A stretch of DNA of 64,000 nucleotides from Ridgeia piscesae (Eukaryota; Annelida; Polychaeta; Sabellida; Siboglinidae). The notes beneath the pieces were generated by a model, which did not search any database, was not told the DNA's origin, and saw only the letters and a list, made by a program, of their open reading frames with translations. The translations under genes and the position numbers were made by a program. This document shows positions 26,077 through 38,610 of the stretch, piece by piece. The stretch spans positions 371,501 through 435,500 of the forward strand of contig JAODUO010000469.1 in NCBI GenBank assembly GCA_025642075.2, given 5' to 3'. How positions within the stretch are numbered: position 1 is the first letter of the stretch; every line of letters starts with the position of its first letter.

Positions 26077-28203
26077 CAGATTGTCCACATTCCAACATGT
26101 GTAGTTTTTACAACACATAAACAAATCTCACACAGGCGTTGAGTACAAAATAGCAGCACACCCTTAATGCGTTAATATCTGGCAGGCCGTGACATCTACC
26201 AAAGCTAAAACATGTGTGTTTTACAACCGCATCACATAAAATCCACATTCAGTGGCACCCCTTTAAGGGTCGATTAATGGGGTTGGGGCCACCTACCTCC
26301 TGACACTGGGTCTGTGGTCTCCTTAGAGAGACTATCAGTTACATCTGCCCTCGTCTCACACCACTCAAATCGCCCACTTGTCAACACCTTCATATTAACT
26401 CAGATTATGTCCCGCGCAAAGAAACCACACCATTTTATCTTGATATCTTGATTTTCACACAAAACGCTACTCTTATACAGTAGGCCATGAGGCCAAGGTA
26501 CTTCATATACTACTCCACAAGCCCTTAGGACTATCTGATGACATTTGATTCTCTCGTTGTCTAGCTGACATATTGCCAGTGACATTTTTCAGCCGAGTCT
26601 TTCTTGTGTGTGTTATGTGCCTATAGACTGTGGGCTAATTACAGGTGAACACAATACATTATTTGTTTCTGGTTGCGTGTTAGGGACTGGCAAACTCCCA
26701 AATCTTTTCTTTAGGCATACACAAGAGTCTGTTAGTGGACTGTCAGATATGATACAACTGATCCAATCAAACCAGGGTTTATCATATGCCCGTACACAGA
26801 AACAAAACCCTATGCATCATTAAAATGATGGCCCAGGTTAAACTTTTCATTTATTAATATAAATGCTTCATACATTTCAATACAGTTTGAATCTCCATAT
26901 TGAAATAACTCCGGATCTGTTTCCTATTAGCAGTGCCCCTATGTTAGAGTGACTGATGACAAATGCTTAATATTGACCACACCCTGATAAAAACAAGAAA
27001 GAAACCCGCTCAAATGCAACTTGACAACGCCAGAAGGTTGTACACAACTGAATCCATCATATCTCTGAGCGTTGTCACATGCGTGACAGTTGCACAAAAT
27101 CAAAGCAAAATAAAAAAACTTCCCTTTCACTTTTGAGGAGGTCTACATCCATTATAAAACCAACACCTCTTTATTAATAATATCCTGCCATGTCTACTAA
27201 CATTCACACAATATTTCAAAGCGTGACAACGCCGCGAACACAGATACTGCGCTATGTCAAAAAGTTAATTTTAACCCATAAATATTAATGAAACAAACGT
27301 ACCGTTGTACTGCTAGTCTTCACAAATGTTGCGACTTTCGACTTTCACCGGCGCTCTCTTCATCAATCTGTAAAACAGAGGAGAAGAATGTAGCAAGTTG
27401 ACATTGGAGTCACTTTCCGGGCACACCCTTGGCACATGAAACGTAACACCACAAACGAGAGAGAAAATTCAATGCGGTGCCAACTACAAACATCGATGCA
27501 CCAACACAAACATGATGCAACTGTTGCTTACGTGAGTTTGCATGCACCTGCGTGGGAATATCCGGACAAAGATGCTACGCCCAGTTAACACATCGGCACG
27601 CCACTGTGCTACATACAGCTTTTTCTAAGGTAGACGACATCGTGTAAAGTCTGGGGTTTGTAAGCATTTCATCGCTGCTTCAGTGCACACTTCATTCTCG
27701 CAACGGAATGCCATGAAACAGATGGAAGATTGTCCTCGCTGATACCCTGGAAAGCCAATGAATTGTAGGTGCGAAGAAAATGGTCGTTTACCTGTAGGGC
27801 TCCTGCATATCTGCACCGACAGCCGACTTGGCAATCTATCACATTTTAACAAGATCTAGGGTGTTATGAGTTTATATCGACTGTATCAGCACCTGGGCTC
27901 ACATATGAATAATGATGTGTATTATATCCAAGCATGACTTTGACAAAGACCTGCATGAATTTACATTTTTGTGATATCAAGAATGTATGTTTACCGCTGG
28001 CAAATCTATTTGGTATTTTTCTTTTGGAAAGTATTCAGCTGCATGACTGATGTGATTAAAATGTGCCAGCATATTAACATGCAGTGATTCACAGGAGAAA
28101 TGGTACCTGCCTCCCAAAAAAATTCCATCACTAAAAAGAAACATGTAAAAATATGGTTAGTCACAAAAAGTTCTCTTATAAACATATACAATGTCTGCCA
28201 ATC

Positions 28204-28209
28204 TTAATG
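28204..28209. other. Left 6-bp direct repeat flanking MITE
   Basis: TTAATG directly abuts the left terminal repeat and is repeated at 28540-28545. Confidence 0.7.
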
Positions 28210-28539
28210 CAGTGTTTCTCCTGCTGTGTGATGAGCAAGATGGGCCACCTCGCTGCTTTTCTAAGCCACCTCCCTCAAGATATGCCAACATTTCCAACAC
28301 AGCTATTTCTTGCTATAAACATGTTTACATGCTGCTACATTGTAGTTATGCATTTGTTTCCTCTTTATATCCCAGGGAATAGATAAAACACCCTTTGGAA
28401 TACACGATTTTGAAGGTAGTTTAAAAAAATAGTTCTCGATGGCCATGCCCCCAGATTCACATAGCGTCACACCATGCCTTCGGTGCTCACTCAGCCCGTC
28501 CTACCATCTCGCCTATCATTTTCCTCAGGAGAAACACTG
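28210..28539. mobile_element. hAT-like MITE (non-autonomous DNA transposon), 330 bp
   Basis: The element starts CAGTGTTTCTCCTG (28210-28223) and ends with its exact reverse complement CAGGAGAAACACTG (28526-28539), 14-bp perfect terminal inverted repeats. Both ends are directly abutted by TTAATG, the expected signature of an insertion. The terminal CAGTGTTTCTC resembles hAT-superfamily ends, but hAT insertions normally duplicate 8 bp and only 6 match here, so the superfamily is tentative. No transposase fragment is seen. Open frames at 28153-28386 lie inside the element or overlap its left end and are not genes. Confidence 0.8.
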
Positions 28540-28545
28540 TTAATG
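28540..28545. other. Right 6-bp direct repeat flanking MITE
   Basis: TTAATG, identical to 28204-28209. Confidence 0.7.
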
Positions 28546-29549
28546 GTAAATAGAGAATGCCACTGTCCATGTGTGGACTGCATTATGATCCTTGTCACGC
28601 CGCAGGTTCCTGACACACTATGATTGATATTAAAAACAGTCACTACTGTATTATAGTATTAAGGCAACACTCGACAAGTCCTGACAGTCCCCAGCCGTCA
28701 ATGCAACCTTGGACGGCGGTTGTTAGGGCCGCCAGGGACACCTGAACCAATAGCACCTGGTGCTTGCCAAGAAACAAAAAAATACTTAACATGTACCGTC
28801 ATGCTGTTGCCACGACAACAGACATCAGGCCGCAGGTATCTGGTGGCATCCAATGGTAATTCAGCAGTATCATAAAAAGATATTCGTTCAGCTCACTCGC
28901 TCACGCTGGCTCGCAGGCAAAAAAAATGCAACTTTGCCAACGGCTCAGTTAGACTTAGCTCACGCTAACAAGGCCACTTCTTTCAACAGTGGGATGTCTC
29001 AATATATTTGCTGCAAGTGTCTGTGTACATGTTCTTGACAACATGTACTGCTTATGAACTTATGAATCGATGCTTTGTAAGTTCCAGCTGCAATAGTTTG
29101 CATTTTACTCCACTCTGTATGTTTTGTATATCATAAAGTAAAACTTGAATATGCAGAAGATGTATACATTCTTGATGAGAGAAAAGTCTCAAGGGACTGT
29201 TTCTGAACACTCAAAACATGATTTTAAAACTATGCTACACAGAATGTGGAACTGTGTATGAAAAAAATGGAACATTTGTGTTATGTATACGCCGGCCTGA
29301 TTTAGAACGGAGCTTACAAACACAGATGCCATTACGGCAGTGTTATAACTAGGACGTAGATAAGCCAAACGGAATAGAAAAGATTGCACCTAAACGTATC
29401 CCAGAACTCGTGCATTAACGACTCGGCTATGAAACCCACATGTAGAACTCATTCTCACGCGTCCATATATCCTTGGTAATTGGAGCACATTACCAACATA
29501 AATGTCAGCGGTGTGAACAAGTGTAAAAACCAACCTATGACATGTGGCC

Positions 29550-29591
29550 ACACACACACACACACACACGCACACACCCACACACCCATCA

Positions 29592-29639
<48 letters not shown>
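29550..29639. repeat. (CA)n microsatellite
   Basis: Two CA blocks separated by cacccacacacccatcacgcg. Minus-strand Cys-Val open frames here are repeat artefacts. Confidence 0.96.
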
Positions 29640-29640
<1 letters not shown>

Positions 29641-29808
29641 CCAAGAACTAGTCTCGTGATGAGCCAACAGCACCCTTGTCCCTGCCTTGGAGACAGGCAC
29701 CCTTGGCACTAATCTATCTTCTTAATTAAATCAATCTTGTTAAACCTAGATGAGGCCCATTTGCCAGGCTTTCTCCCCTGGGGGAAGGGTAATACCCTGG
29801 AATTTGCA

Positions 29809-29824
29809 TACTCCCCCTGGTGGA
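29809..29824 (-). promoter_or_regulatory. CTCF-like motif
   Basis: The minus-strand reading TCCACCAGGGGGAGTA matches the CTCF core apart from A for C after GGGGG. Confidence 0.35.
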
Positions 29825-30259
29825 CACAGATTTAGACAAAAATGTAATGCGGGGGTAGAACCTCTGGGAGGGGTTCGGGGTGAGGGAACATTGAACTGTC
29901 AACAAAGTGGAGTGGGTTTAACTACAGTTATTTATATTTTAAAATTCATGCCGTCTGGTTCACCCTACTTTGTGTTCGTCAGAAGAACATTACAAGATTT
30001 GGTCCCTTCTAACCATGCAGGGGAAGTGACAGGTCCTAAGCAGAGAGATGGGGAAAACCTGTTCTGAAGTGAACTGGTCTAGAAGAACAATTACATGTGC
30101 TGTGTTAGCTGCTGCCAAAGCAGTAGTTGCTCTAACCGGGTTAGCAACACAAGTCCAACCAGACAATGACACCATATACAAGGCCACACATAATTACTGG
30201 TTAACTTAAAAATACCACTGACTAGGGGAATTCAATACAACAGTCTTGCAGACTGTGTA

Positions 30260-30450
30260 CAGTGGATCTTCATTATACAGTCACCTTTGGAAATGACCAA
30301 GTGACCGATTTTGGCCAGTCCTATAGCGAGGTGACCTGATTGGCGAGAATATTTCTTATATGTATATGGAAATGTTACTGGACTGTCCTAGGTAACCATA
30401 ACTGCAAGGTGGCTGGATTAAAGAGGTGACCATAAATCGAGGCTCAACTG
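30260..30450. mobile_element. pogo/Tigger-like MITE, about 191 bp
   Basis: The left end CAGTGGATCTTCATTATACA and the reverse complement of the right end, CAGTTGAGCCTCGATTTATG, are related, and both continue into GTCACCT. About 20 of the first 30 positions agree. Ends of the form CAGTTGAACCTCGATTA are known for Tc1/mariner-type pogo/Tigger elements. A TA precedes the left end; the right flank is CA, so the TA target duplication has decayed on that side. The interior repeats gtgacc and ggtgacc phrases in both orientations, as in such MITEs. There is no coding capacity. Confidence 0.6.
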
Positions 30451-30496
30451 CAGTGAAGTACTGTGTATCTTCCTATCTCAGGATCAATCGTGCCAA

Positions 30497-30564
30497 CATG
30501 CACACACGCACAGATGCACACACACGCACGCACGCACGCATGCACGCACGCACGCACACACACT
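30497..30564. repeat. (CACG)n microsatellite
   Basis: Tetranucleotide cgca/cacg repeats with CA-rich start; shares its opening phrase with the array at 25987-26076. Confidence 0.93.
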
Positions 30565-31289
30565 CAGCCTGGATATCTACACAAACACTGTCAGGTGTAT
30601 AATTACTGACGCCTGCCCATGTGACAGTAATCTGCATAAAAACAGCTCAGTGATAACAAATTATCACATGTATTATCGACGACTGCTGTGCGGCTGTAAA
30701 CTTAAGTACACACTCCCCTTCGCCCTTTGCCTCAACCCCAGCAACCAGGATGTGTTTAGCACACACGGCTGCTAAACAAACAGGAAGTGCTCGTTGAACG
30801 CACCTCGTAATGCCAGAGATTCACAAACATAAAGATTAGCCAAGTTATTAGGCACGTGTCTGGATAGCGATGGCTTTATCAGATGAGCAGAGATATCTGT
30901 GGCATAATGCTGAACCTTTAGTAATGCGTTGCGCATTCATAGCATCAAGTCCATTCATGAGCGTACGCATGCTCCGGTATGTCAATACTCTACTCAGGTT
31001 TCAGACGTTTAAGACATGGTAGAAGTTCATGTTCTTTTTCAATACATATAAGATAATAATTTATTATATAGTCTGCTACTGTATAGAAATAGTAATTATT
31101 CCCAATGACATACAGATAGGTCTTCTCTTTTTTCAGACTGGACTGAAATTCAGCAAGGACACCCATGAATATACCAGAATAACCAACAAAGAAGGGTCGA
31201 CATGACCTGTATTATAAACTGCTGCACCACTTCAATTTACAGCAACTTCTAATGGGTTGAACTTGTTTGTTTGTGTTTGCCAAAAAATG

Positions 31290-31318
31290 CAAAAAAATTA
31301 CATCCTGTAATTTTTTTG
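31290..31318. repeat. Perfect 13-bp hairpin
   Basis: CAAAAAAATTACA, a three-base loop tcc, then TGTAATTTTTTTG, fully complementary. It is mostly A/T homopolymer, so it may be low-complexity rather than functional. Confidence 0.8.
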
Positions 31319-31548
31319 ATATCCTGCTGTAAGTTTTGCCATGTTGTTATTTAGAAATTAATCTGCAGACAAGAGAAGATTATGTACTGATCCCTGAGAT
31401 ACCGTATCAAAGAGTGAGACCTTTGGTTCATTATAACTACTCCAACTTGTGGAGACATAAGCCCACTCTGAGGGATGCAGCTACTTTACTGTGAAGAGAC
31501 CACACTAACACTTAAAAAGACACCCAGCTCTGGCAAATGGAAAGCATA

Positions 31549-31564
31549 TGCTGCCACCTGGTGA
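31549..31564 (-). promoter_or_regulatory. CTCF-like motif
   Basis: The minus-strand reading TCACCAGGTGGCAGCA fits the CTCF consensus core fully (ACCAGGTGGCAG). Same orientation as the site at 29809. Confidence 0.42.
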
Positions 31565-31989
31565 ACTCCACCAACACTAATTCAGAGCACTACATTACTC
31601 TAGGCATCACTGGATGGACTGGATTGGACTGGCAGACGTTGTTCTAAACCAACAACCAGCATCATTAATTACAAGACACCCAGACAACTACAGTTCGCTT
31701 TCCCAAATACCACCAGCTGAACATATGCCATATTTTGACCCAACATTTTTCCACGTAACAGACATAACAAATCATGTGGTATATATGAGTGTGTTTGTGT
31801 TTGTTCACCTGTTGCATGACTGCACACAACGTTAAGAAATGAGACTGTCCTGGTCCAGACTGAAATACGTCCCGGATAGAATGCTCATGGCACCAGTACA
31901 GAGTGCCACAGCAATAAAACATGTTACACTGCATATCTCCATTCATCACCAGCAGTTACACAACACATACTCATCAGCCAATGCCTTCG

Positions 31990-32210
31990 TTCAATAAGTA
32001 ACTTAATTACTCTGACAAGAACAAAATCTTGCAGCTCATTCCACACGCAGTCAGACAAATGAGTTGTCACACCTCACCAGCGAATTCTTGCTATTTGATC
32101 AATCCAATAATGGCCACCTTTCTGGCAATAATGCTGATAATTTGCTGATAATTAGCGACTATTGTGTTATAGATATCAGCCTTCCTGTAGCTGGGCAACC
32201 AGTCAGCAAT
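31990..32210. promoter_or_regulatory. Candidate cis-regulatory block (T-box, homeodomain and GATA-like sites)
   Basis: Contains TCACACCT at 32067-32074 (reverse complement AGGTGTGA, a Brachyury/T-box core), TGATCAATCCAATAATGG near 32095 and an 11-bp perfect tandem duplication TGCTGATAATT at 32132-32153. Motif density is suggestive only. Confidence 0.2.
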
Positions 32211-33929
32211 GTGACAGTGTTGACTGTTGGCTAAGATTCAGCTAGACAAAGTAAAATGGTGTCTATGGTTATGACAGGATGCAGATACAGTAGAACTAAC
32301 TGTCATGCTGGGTTCATTATACAATACACAATAGTGTTATCAGGGTAAGCCAGTTTGTTTTTATGCAACATTTCTGAACTAGCTGCTTGTTAAGACTGTT
32401 ATTGGATGCACCCTGAGGCTTATGGAAGCTTATCACTGGTCTCCTCTGCAATGTCACCTTATGCAGAAGCTAGGAGGAACTAACTGAGAGCCAGTCCTCG
32501 GTGCTCTCTGCCCTCAGCCAAGAGCCTCTACTCAGCTTAGAAAGAGCCTGCATATGGAAAGCGGTAGTTGCTTGGTAGAGTGCCACTGACAATCATGGTC
32601 AGCAAGTTGACCGGTGGTCATTAATGGAAGAATACGATTCAGTTGAGAGAATTTATTCAGCTGAGAGCCTACATTCAGCAAAGAGAGCATTCATTCAGCT
32701 GATATCAACAGCTTGCTCTTTCTTAGCATGACCTTTAGAGATATAGTTTTAAAAACAGGAAGCAGATCACAAATATGTTAAAGGGCAAACTGTTGCGTGC
32801 TGTTTAGCATCAGTGGTTTACTGTAATGAACCATTACAGGAAATTACAGAGCACTGAAGTTGTTGTCATAACAAAGAATGGCTACAACCCAGGGATCAAT
32901 AGTACGAGACAGCTGACAGTGAGTGAGGAGCATCAGACAAACCACATATATAGACAAGTGTGCCAATTGTTCTGGATTCCCTGTCCATCAACATTCTTAA
33001 ATATCACAAAATAGGACCGTACATAGTTACATACTCACTCATCACAACAGCAATGTCAGTGAAGACACGTATACAGGAACAAACCACAGGTGACGATTCT
33101 AGTTTTTCTGTATGACTGTCTGATAAAAATCAATGCATTAACAATATAGTGAAAACATTTGAACAACCTATCATGCATTTCCTGTGGCATTTCGTTCATC
33201 CACGACCAAATGCCAGCTGATGACTGGCTTGCAATCAAGGTTGCATCACTGTTGAATCTGGCAGAAAAAACAACACCCAGACATCCAAATTCACCACAGC
33301 CAGCGGTGCAGATTTCAGCACGGGCAAATGCACTGGTTATTCGTGGGTAGAATCAACGATCTGACGCAAGATAAATTCATTAAAACACTGGATACGAGGA
33401 TAAGTAATGATGTGAAGGACACCGGATATGGGAAGTCTGCTGCAGGTCCTGGTGTCAGATTCCTGCGGAGCTGGCGAATATGCAACAGATCCATGGACAA
33501 CAGTTGCGATGTAGGCTGCCAGACAGTGTCAGGTTGCTGGTGTCAATCAGACAGGGAGAGCACTGTAGTGTCAAGTTCCCACGGACTAGCAAGATGTCAA
33601 CACTGTGTCACATCAACACTGAGTCCAAGTGTGCCAAGGCACACATGGCGGGTGCTTCCGCAAACACAGGATGCTTTTTAGGGTTACTTGTCTAATCAGT
33701 ACCAACTGACAGCCAGAGAGAGCCACGAGGGAGGTTGGGGGTAAATTGTAAATTTCAATCTGCCCCTTTTGATTAATCCTTCATATCTCCTCTTCCGAGT
33801 AAGCTTCCTATAACCTTAATATGTACAAATTGTTCACCTGACAGCATAGACATAAATAGAACACAACCTGTAGAACAGGGGAAAGATTAATGATCTAACT
33901 CTGTGCCTGACACGCAAATGATATTTTTA

Positions 33930-34010
33930 AGGTTATAGTGACGGTTAGGTCGAAAGGTAATGGTTATGATTAGTTAGGTTGAGGGTTAGAATTAGGGTTA
34001 CCGGTAGGTT
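33930..34010. repeat. Degenerate GGTTAGGG-rich low-complexity patch
   Basis: Interspersed ggttag, gggttag and agggtta phrases on the plus strand resemble, without regular period, the metazoan telomere hexamer TTAGGG. Too degenerate to be a telomeric array. Confidence 0.5.
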
Positions 34011-36399
34011 TACAAGATACATGTATGTGGATGGACCACATGGAATGCACTCCTTCCTCTATGCCAGTTGTTACTGGCCTATGAACACCCCCAACATCCT
34101 GTGCAATGACAACTGATGATATTTCGACAAAAGCACGAGAAGGAAGGCTTTGTATCCTTCGTTTTCAACATGATAATTGCATGCGAAGAACAACAAAAAA
34201 CCTATATGTTAGAACACCATCAACAAAGTACACACTGTCCAAGTATTAACATAACGTTGCAACATATTAACTGCATAAAAAGTAGTCACAACTTTGAGCT
34301 AGAGTAGCACAGTGTGGTTGTCTTTTGATGTAGCAGTTATCTATGCCTGGCAGCATAAAAAAATGAAAGTATCAGCATTAAACAAAATTCCGTCTTCTCG
34401 CAATTTCTACAGAATGCTTTTTCTGACATACATAGTACTAACTGTAATGATTATGTTTAAGGAGACTGATAGTGACAGTGCACCAATATGTACACACCTT
34501 ATATTACTGTAGACATAGATAACGATATGGTGTGTCGAGAAATGATTCACTGGTAGTTAGGCTATGGTGAAAAGGTACATTTCAGGCAATGCTATCAACA
34601 TGATAGACATTGCTACTGAAATTACACATATTGGTTATTGCCATCCATAACACAAATTACTGTCAACTACGAGACACCAGTGAAAATGTCATAGAGATAA
34701 GGATTTACGCAAAGCTTTTGTGACAACACAACAAATGCCAAGGAAATTGCTTCTCGACATCACTGCAAATGACATAGCCAGAGCAGACATACATAAATGC
34801 TTACACACAACTACAAATGGCTTTAAACGATATGGACATATAGAAATATCACGAATCACCACTGCTAATACTGTAGGTATAATGACATGTACAAAAGTCT
34901 TGAGACAATACATGCCACAGACAGAAAGACATCAATAAAAGACCTCCACGATTGCCATAAACAAGAGGACTTACAGATTTCTGCCCTCGGGACCGAGAGG
35001 AATCACAGCCATCTCCTTGGCGTGGCGACGCCCGTATCTGAATACATAATGAAGCAACAACACAGGACCCAGCTCTAGTGGCTGTCCACGAAAATCCCAC
35101 CACCCACAGCCAATTAGATTCCCTGGTTTGCCAAGCATTCAGTTAATTGAGTCGGAAGAAGCTCCTTACTCAACAAGCCCTAATGATATCCGGAGCTGGC
35201 TCTACCCGGAGTTGCGATGTATTTTTGTGTGTACCACAGGCGGAGCTGTAGTCATGTGTGCAATCAACTTTGTAGTATTTAAAAGGCAGAATGGTTCATT
35301 AGCTCCAGCATGCCTCATCAGACTTAATAATGATGATCATATTGAGTCGTCCACTTTGCTGGGAGTTCTTTGGTAAACCACTAACGAGAAACTCTTTGAT
35401 ATGGCTATAATGTCTATTGTACTGCAAGAATGTAAGTCACTGTGTGTTGTTTATGGTACAAATTGTATATATAAATCATAAATACATTAACTACGACAGG
35501 CAGTCTAATTTATGACTCGGTTTAGTGTACCATATGTTTATATAAGCACACCGGTAATATTTACATAAGCACATGGCTGGGTTTATGTAAACTCGGCACC
35601 ACAAAACCTCTGACCACACAGAGAAACCACCTTCCGGAGCCTTTGTCATGACAGCTTCTCCAACAACAAGACCTTCCTATCTTATCTGATAATTTGTTTT
35701 CCAGAAAATTACTTCAAGCAATGTTTTATTTTGTACAAGTACCCCTGCCGTCCCTTTGCTATAAACCATTTATATTCTTCAACTGACCCGCTAAGCAAGA
35801 CTAAATACATGTCCCCATAGACCACTAAAACTGACCCTGGTATAACTAACCACTATAATTGGCCATTTTAACTCACCACTGGAATGTAACGACACCAATG
35901 CATGACGTTTATAGAGGTTAATTACAACTGTAGTCTCCCATCAGCCCATGGGAAAGAGCCATGAGTGCATGTAGGTTAAATTCCCTGAGGCTATTCCCTC
36001 GGTGTTATTATTTTTAGTTGAACACACGATCTAACATGCAAACACTTTTACAAAAGGATAACGCAAATGATGTTACTATCAAGAGAGACAGCGGAGTGTG
36101 GCTTTTTTAACAGTATACTGATGAATACTGACAATATAGCTTATATATTAAATATGATCAATTTTATATAACAACTGATCTAGAACACTATAATCAATTT
36201 AATTAGTCACTATACGAGAGGTACACATCGGTACTCTAAATTAATCTTAATTATGTTAATTAAAAATGTAATCAAGGAGGGGTCTTTAATTGCATTTGTT
36301 ACTTAATTTATTGATTATATTTTTTTTCTAAAATTAAACACAACCAAATGTTAACAATTCTCAAACAGCCAAACAGTGTGCACAGTGGATGAGGAGGGT

Positions 36400-38085
36400 T
36401 TGAATTAGGATAATCCGCCACCTTTCACCAGTAAATGAGAGACATAACCGGATTAGCAGCTGCATCTGCCTTGAGGAACATAGCTAAAATAACACACTTC
36501 CAACATGCCGATTTATGACAGTTCCTGCCAGCCACACGTCTAACAGATTGCCAATTTCTGCAGAACGTGACTCGTAGAGTTGTCAGGATCATGTGGCTGG
36601 CGGTACGGAGGCAGAAAAAGGAGAAGACATCCCACCCATCCAGTGGCACCATCCATCAGCTGCAGCCTCCTGTCTGCTGCCATCAGTAGAAAACACCCAC
36701 AGCACTGTTCAGTTTCCCGATGGACAGAATCCACGTTAGAAATGATTCACGAGTTTAACGCTGCCAGCAAAATTACAATTCCTGTCGCCGATATGGAGTA
36801 GAGTTTTAATCAAACCCTACAAATTTGTTTTTCCGATAAAATTGATGTGATTTTTTACATACATAAATCATGTTGTCTCATTACGTGCAGGGGAAGCATT
36901 CTATCACTGACAAGTGTTTAATATATATCTCCAGCCAGTTCCCATCTAGTAGAAGCAACACATGTTACACCGTTCTGATATGCAAATTGACTGATTCATT
37001 TCATAAACTAATTTAAAGGCGGTATTGGTGCAATAACAACCAACAGAAAATTTATCTCAACATAGTTTTCAGTGGCATGGTATTTATGGACATAAAACAA
37101 ACCAGCATCCCTGCTACCCGCACAAGTCTGCTTTTGGGTCTGGCATGCATCAAAGCTAAAGCACTTGCGTCACGCTGGCATTTCATTTTTTGACGTTCTT
37201 AACAATCATGTGTTCTGTCAATGCAATTTTCGGCTTACTCGCTTGCAACAGAACAGACAATGGGAGTATCTCTGGCAGACAATGTGTTATCTGTGGCATC
37301 AGAGGCTGTGACGGATCTGACTGGAACAAAGAGTTCTTATCTGCAGTCTGGTCCCACGTCTGTCATATTTGCCTTCAAGCAGTGCTTTCACTCAATGACA
37401 CCAAACTTGCCCAGACAATGCAAAACACAAGATGGAAGTGTCACCTCGGTAAGCCCCAATCATCCTTTCCATAAATATCAGCTTTGCTGTTTCCTCACAA
37501 AACTAATTGCTGTTTATATTTTACATCAAGGTTGAAATCGGAAGTGTTTCAGTTCTTTTTAACGGGTCGTCTTAGAAAAGACAGGGTTGTCTGCATAGTT
37601 ACCCTAAATACCTCCCTGTGCTTTGTAGGCCTTATTTTGGTGACAATGCCACAAACAAAACACAACTGTGTCTTCATAACATACCACATAACAGTCCCAT
37701 CTGGGATGTCACCGTAATGTCATCCTGAGCACCGTGTTTGCCAATGCCAATATTTTGACTTGGATAAACAGCTTATTAAATTTATAAAAACAGAAACTAA
37801 AACTGACTATTAACTTGACGAGCAATCAAACAAAAATTATGGCGGTCCACTAACGACGTAAACAAAGTCCAACTGATCCACCACAATCTGCATAACCCCA
37901 GAATGTGAGCCAACAACATCCAAGCCCAGCAGATAGTGGGGCCATTAGAGAGGTGTCAGGGTAACTGGCTGCCATCAATCACACTGCGTAACCAGACACC
38001 AACAAAATCTACTTGTAAAAACAGGCCAGGGACCCGAAACAGAGGTGAAACACCAAGGTACAGGACAGCAGCGGAGTCAGTGGGA
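36400..38085. other. Gene-free stretch
   Basis: Open frames at 36425-36734 (minus), 36580-36801 (plus) and 37190-37535 (plus) occur in several frames at once in stop-poor, CA/TG-rich sequence. This argues for composition rather than coding. Palindromic GGATAATCC near 36408 and GGATTAGCAGCTGC near 36450 are bicoid/Otx-like and E-box cores. Confidence 0.5.
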
Positions 38086-38128
38086 GACAGCAGCTGTAGG
38101 CAGCAGCTGTAGGCAGCAGCTGCAGCTA
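38086..38128. repeat. 13-bp GCAGCAGCTGTAG repeat, 3 copies
   Basis: Three adjacent units of ggcagcagctgta, the last with a gca variant. Contains overlapping CAGCTG cores. Confidence 0.85.
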
Positions 38129-38229
38129 GGCTGTGATGGATGAGAGTGACTTGGTGAATGAGCTGGCAGCCAGAGGATGACACTGGGTGGACATGTGACT
38201 CCGCAGTGATACATCACAGGCTAGGCCAT

Positions 38230-38610
38230 GGGACCACAGCAAGGAGACTCATCCTTGGGGACAGGACCACGGCAACAGGAGACACAGCCATAGCAACAGG
38301 ATACAGCACCACAACAACAGCAGATGCAGCCATGGCAACAGCAGACAAGCCATAGCAACAAGAAACAGGCAACATGAGACATGGATATAGCAACAGTAGA
38401 CAGAGCCATAGCAACAAGGGACCGAGACATAGCAACAAGTGGCAGTGCCTTAGCGACAGAAGACAGGACCATAGCAATAGGAGACAGTGCCTTAGTAGCA
38501 TGTCTTACCAATATGAGACAGTGCGTTTGCAACAGGAGAGAAAGCCTTCATGACAGGAAACAATATCTTAGAAATAGTAGACATATCTTAATAACAGGTG
38601 GCAATGTTTT
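38230..38610. repeat. Degenerate 18-bp minisatellite
   Basis: Repeated phrases of the type GACAGTGCCATAGCAACAGG, diverging progressively toward the 3' side (tagcaacag, then tagaaatag, then taataacag). Because 18 is a multiple of three, long frames stay open on both strands (Ala-Thr-Asp rich on plus, Ala-Val-Leu rich on minus). I treat these as repeat artefacts. Confidence 0.85.

Larger units (their letters stand above)
23652..28203. other. Gene-free stretch with microsatellites
   Basis: No gene recognised. It contains a TA array at 24597-24632 and an ACGC array at 25987-26076. Open frames here are short and unsupported. Confidence 0.55.
28546..36400. other. Gene-free stretch with mobile-element remnants and microsatellites
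   Basis: No gene recognised. It holds the (CA)n tract at 29.55 kb, a second MITE at 30.26 kb, an ACGC array, a 13-bp perfect hairpin at 31290-31318, four degenerate attcag(c/t)tgagag-type repeats at about 32637-32705 and a degenerate GGTTAGGG-rich patch at 33930-34010. Confidence 0.55.

Noticed and set aside
37221..37450. Plus-strand exon ending at a CCTCG/GTAAGC donor
   Set aside because: A second frame over the same bases is equally open and looks equally protein-like, and no family is recognised.
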